DNA from: VAZQ01 sp035293945
Lineage (GTDB): Bacteria > Pseudomonadota > Alphaproteobacteria > Rhizobiales > Xanthobacteraceae
Length of the DNA stretch: 64,000 bases
Direction of reading: 5' to 3'
NCBI GenBank assembly: GCA_035293945.1
Contig: DATGLV010000015.1
Span: 106,326-170,325, forward strand
This document shows positions 63,370 to 64,000 of the stretch, one piece after another. Within the stretch, counting starts at the first letter, position 1; every line of letters starts with the position of its first letter. Under the pieces are notes generated by a model that saw only the letters and a program-made list of their open reading frames with translations, was not told where the DNA came from and ran no database searches. Made by a program: the position numbers and the translations under genes.

Positions 63370-63861
63370 GTGTAACCTCCACGGTTTGAGCTTGATGTTC
63401 GATGACCTGGGGGACGGGCCGTCGCTGCTCGGCGATGAACCGGGCGAGGCCCTTCTCGAAATAGGCGACGTTGCTGATCTTCTCGGGGCGCTTCTGCGCC
63501 ACCATCGAGCGGACGCCGGCAACGATCAGTTCGCGCGGCCAGCCCTGCCCGAGCCATTGCTGGCAGCGGTACGCGGCGGCGCACCAACCCGGCTCGAGGA
63601 ACGCCAAATCCTGGCCGGCGATCACCGCCAACTCGTCGCCCAGTTTGATCGCTTCTTCCGAGATCAGCGGCTTCGGGTCGGCCGGCATCTCGGGATTGGC
63701 GCCGCGCGAGGCGGCGATGATCGGGTCGGCGTTCTCCCCGTCCTCGATCAGGTTGCGGAACGCGCGCTCGGCCGCCTTGCTGATCGGGCCGCGGTAGACG
63801 TCCTTGAATTGTTTGAGCAGAGGCCCGGCGAGCAGCTTGCGCGCTTCCGCCTCCGGGGTGG
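63224..63861 (-). CDS. 5'-truncated hypothetical island gene
   Basis: The conserved-looking frame reads TTPEAEARKLLAGPLLKQFK, continues through FRNLIEDGENADPIIAASRG and MPADPKPLISEEAIKLG, and ends SETPVHRLPA. An ATG at 63688 gives 154 residues, but coding quality clearly extends upstream of it with no start codon before the repeats at 63862. I infer that the 5' end was removed by insertion of the IS-like end. Function unknown. It overlaps the next gene by 146 nt. Confidence 0.6.
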
Positions 63862-64000
63862 TGCGGATTCCGACGATTGCGGCCGGGGATTCCGATTGAA
63901 CGCGGCCATGCGTTCCGATTGAAGGCGGCCACCTTTTCCGACTGAAGGCGGCCGGGTCGTTGCCGGCATGGTGAGTTGACTCAGGTTTTTTTGGCGGCGT
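63862..64000. mobile_element. putative left end of an IS21-type element
   Basis: Starting with tgcggattcc, four copies of a ttccga(t/c)tgaa-ngcggcc-like unit begin at 63868, 63890, 63913 and 63936, spaced 22-23 bp. IS21-family ends start with TG and carry several internal transposase-binding repeats of this size. No istA is visible before the window ends. Confidence 0.5.

Noticed and set aside
63862..63960. 22-23 bp repeats as a CRISPR array
   Set aside because: Units are contiguous with no spacers of constant size and lie at an IS-like end.

Overview
This 64 kb window comes from a high-GC alphaproteobacterium, most likely a Hyphomicrobiales (Rhizobiales) member near Bradyrhizobiaceae/Xanthobacteraceae. 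The order yajC-secD-secF, serS-surE-pcm-LysM/M23 lipoprotein, tatABC-scpBA-nagZ-SPOR-argS-dgt-erpA and popZ/tolC/valS is typical of that order. Several dispersed intergenic repeats resemble those common in that group (one contains gtccctgc-gaaa-gcagggac). The placement rests on gene order and repeat recognition, not on a search.

Layout. 0-3.4 kb: a YwaF-like membrane protein, tRNA-Ser(GCT), a small SEL1 protein, a DUF2147 protein, and a gene-poor stretch that encodes a 27-residue lysine-rich peptide. 3.4-7.1 kb: gatC-gatA-(small ORF with an apparent frameshift)-(100 aa unknown)-gatB, the amidotransferase that makes Gln-tRNA/Asn-tRNA. 7.2-15.2 kb: an accessory catabolic region with three orphan Bug/TctC binding proteins, an LLM flavin monooxygenase, a maleate-isomerase-like enzyme and a D-2-hydroxyacid dehydrogenase. 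Inside it sits a compact exosortase cassette: a 78 aa protein with a C-terminal PIAGAGLP-TM-Arg sorting tail, the exosortase, and an unknown anchored companion. 15.3-36 kb: conserved housekeeping genes (trmFO, a kinase-like fusion, a squalene/phytoene-synthase-like protein, secFD-yajC, DUF815 ATPase, NlpD-like lipoprotein, pcm, surE, serS, tatCBA, scpBA, nagZ, SPOR, argS). 36-47 kb: a FIST sensor gene and a PAS-GGDEF-EAL gene lie between argS and dgt; an RND pump and its adaptor lie between erpA and xthA. 47-59 kb: exoR, ilvD, 3-methyladenine glycosylase, valS, popZ, tolC, a diverged Pcm paralogue, tRNA-Cys, ctpA and a DUF1127 protein.

59.5 kb to the end is the left part of an integrated element. 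A P4-type integrase lies immediately downstream of tRNA-Asn(GTT), followed by an HNH nuclease-like protein and small uncharacterised genes on the minus strand. At the right edge, about 22-23 bp tandem repeats look like the end of an IS21-type insertion sequence that has cut off the 5' part of the last gene.

How the genes work together: most of the window serves translation (GatCAB, SerRS, ArgRS, ValRS, TrmFO, three tRNAs), protein export (SecDF-YajC, TatABC, TolC), chromosome and cell-pole organisation (ScpAB, PopZ, SPOR) and envelope maintenance (NlpD-like, NagZ, CtpA, ExoR). The accessory parts are the 7-15 kb catabolic/exosortase region, the FIST/c-di-GMP pair, the RND pump and the 59.6-64 kb island.
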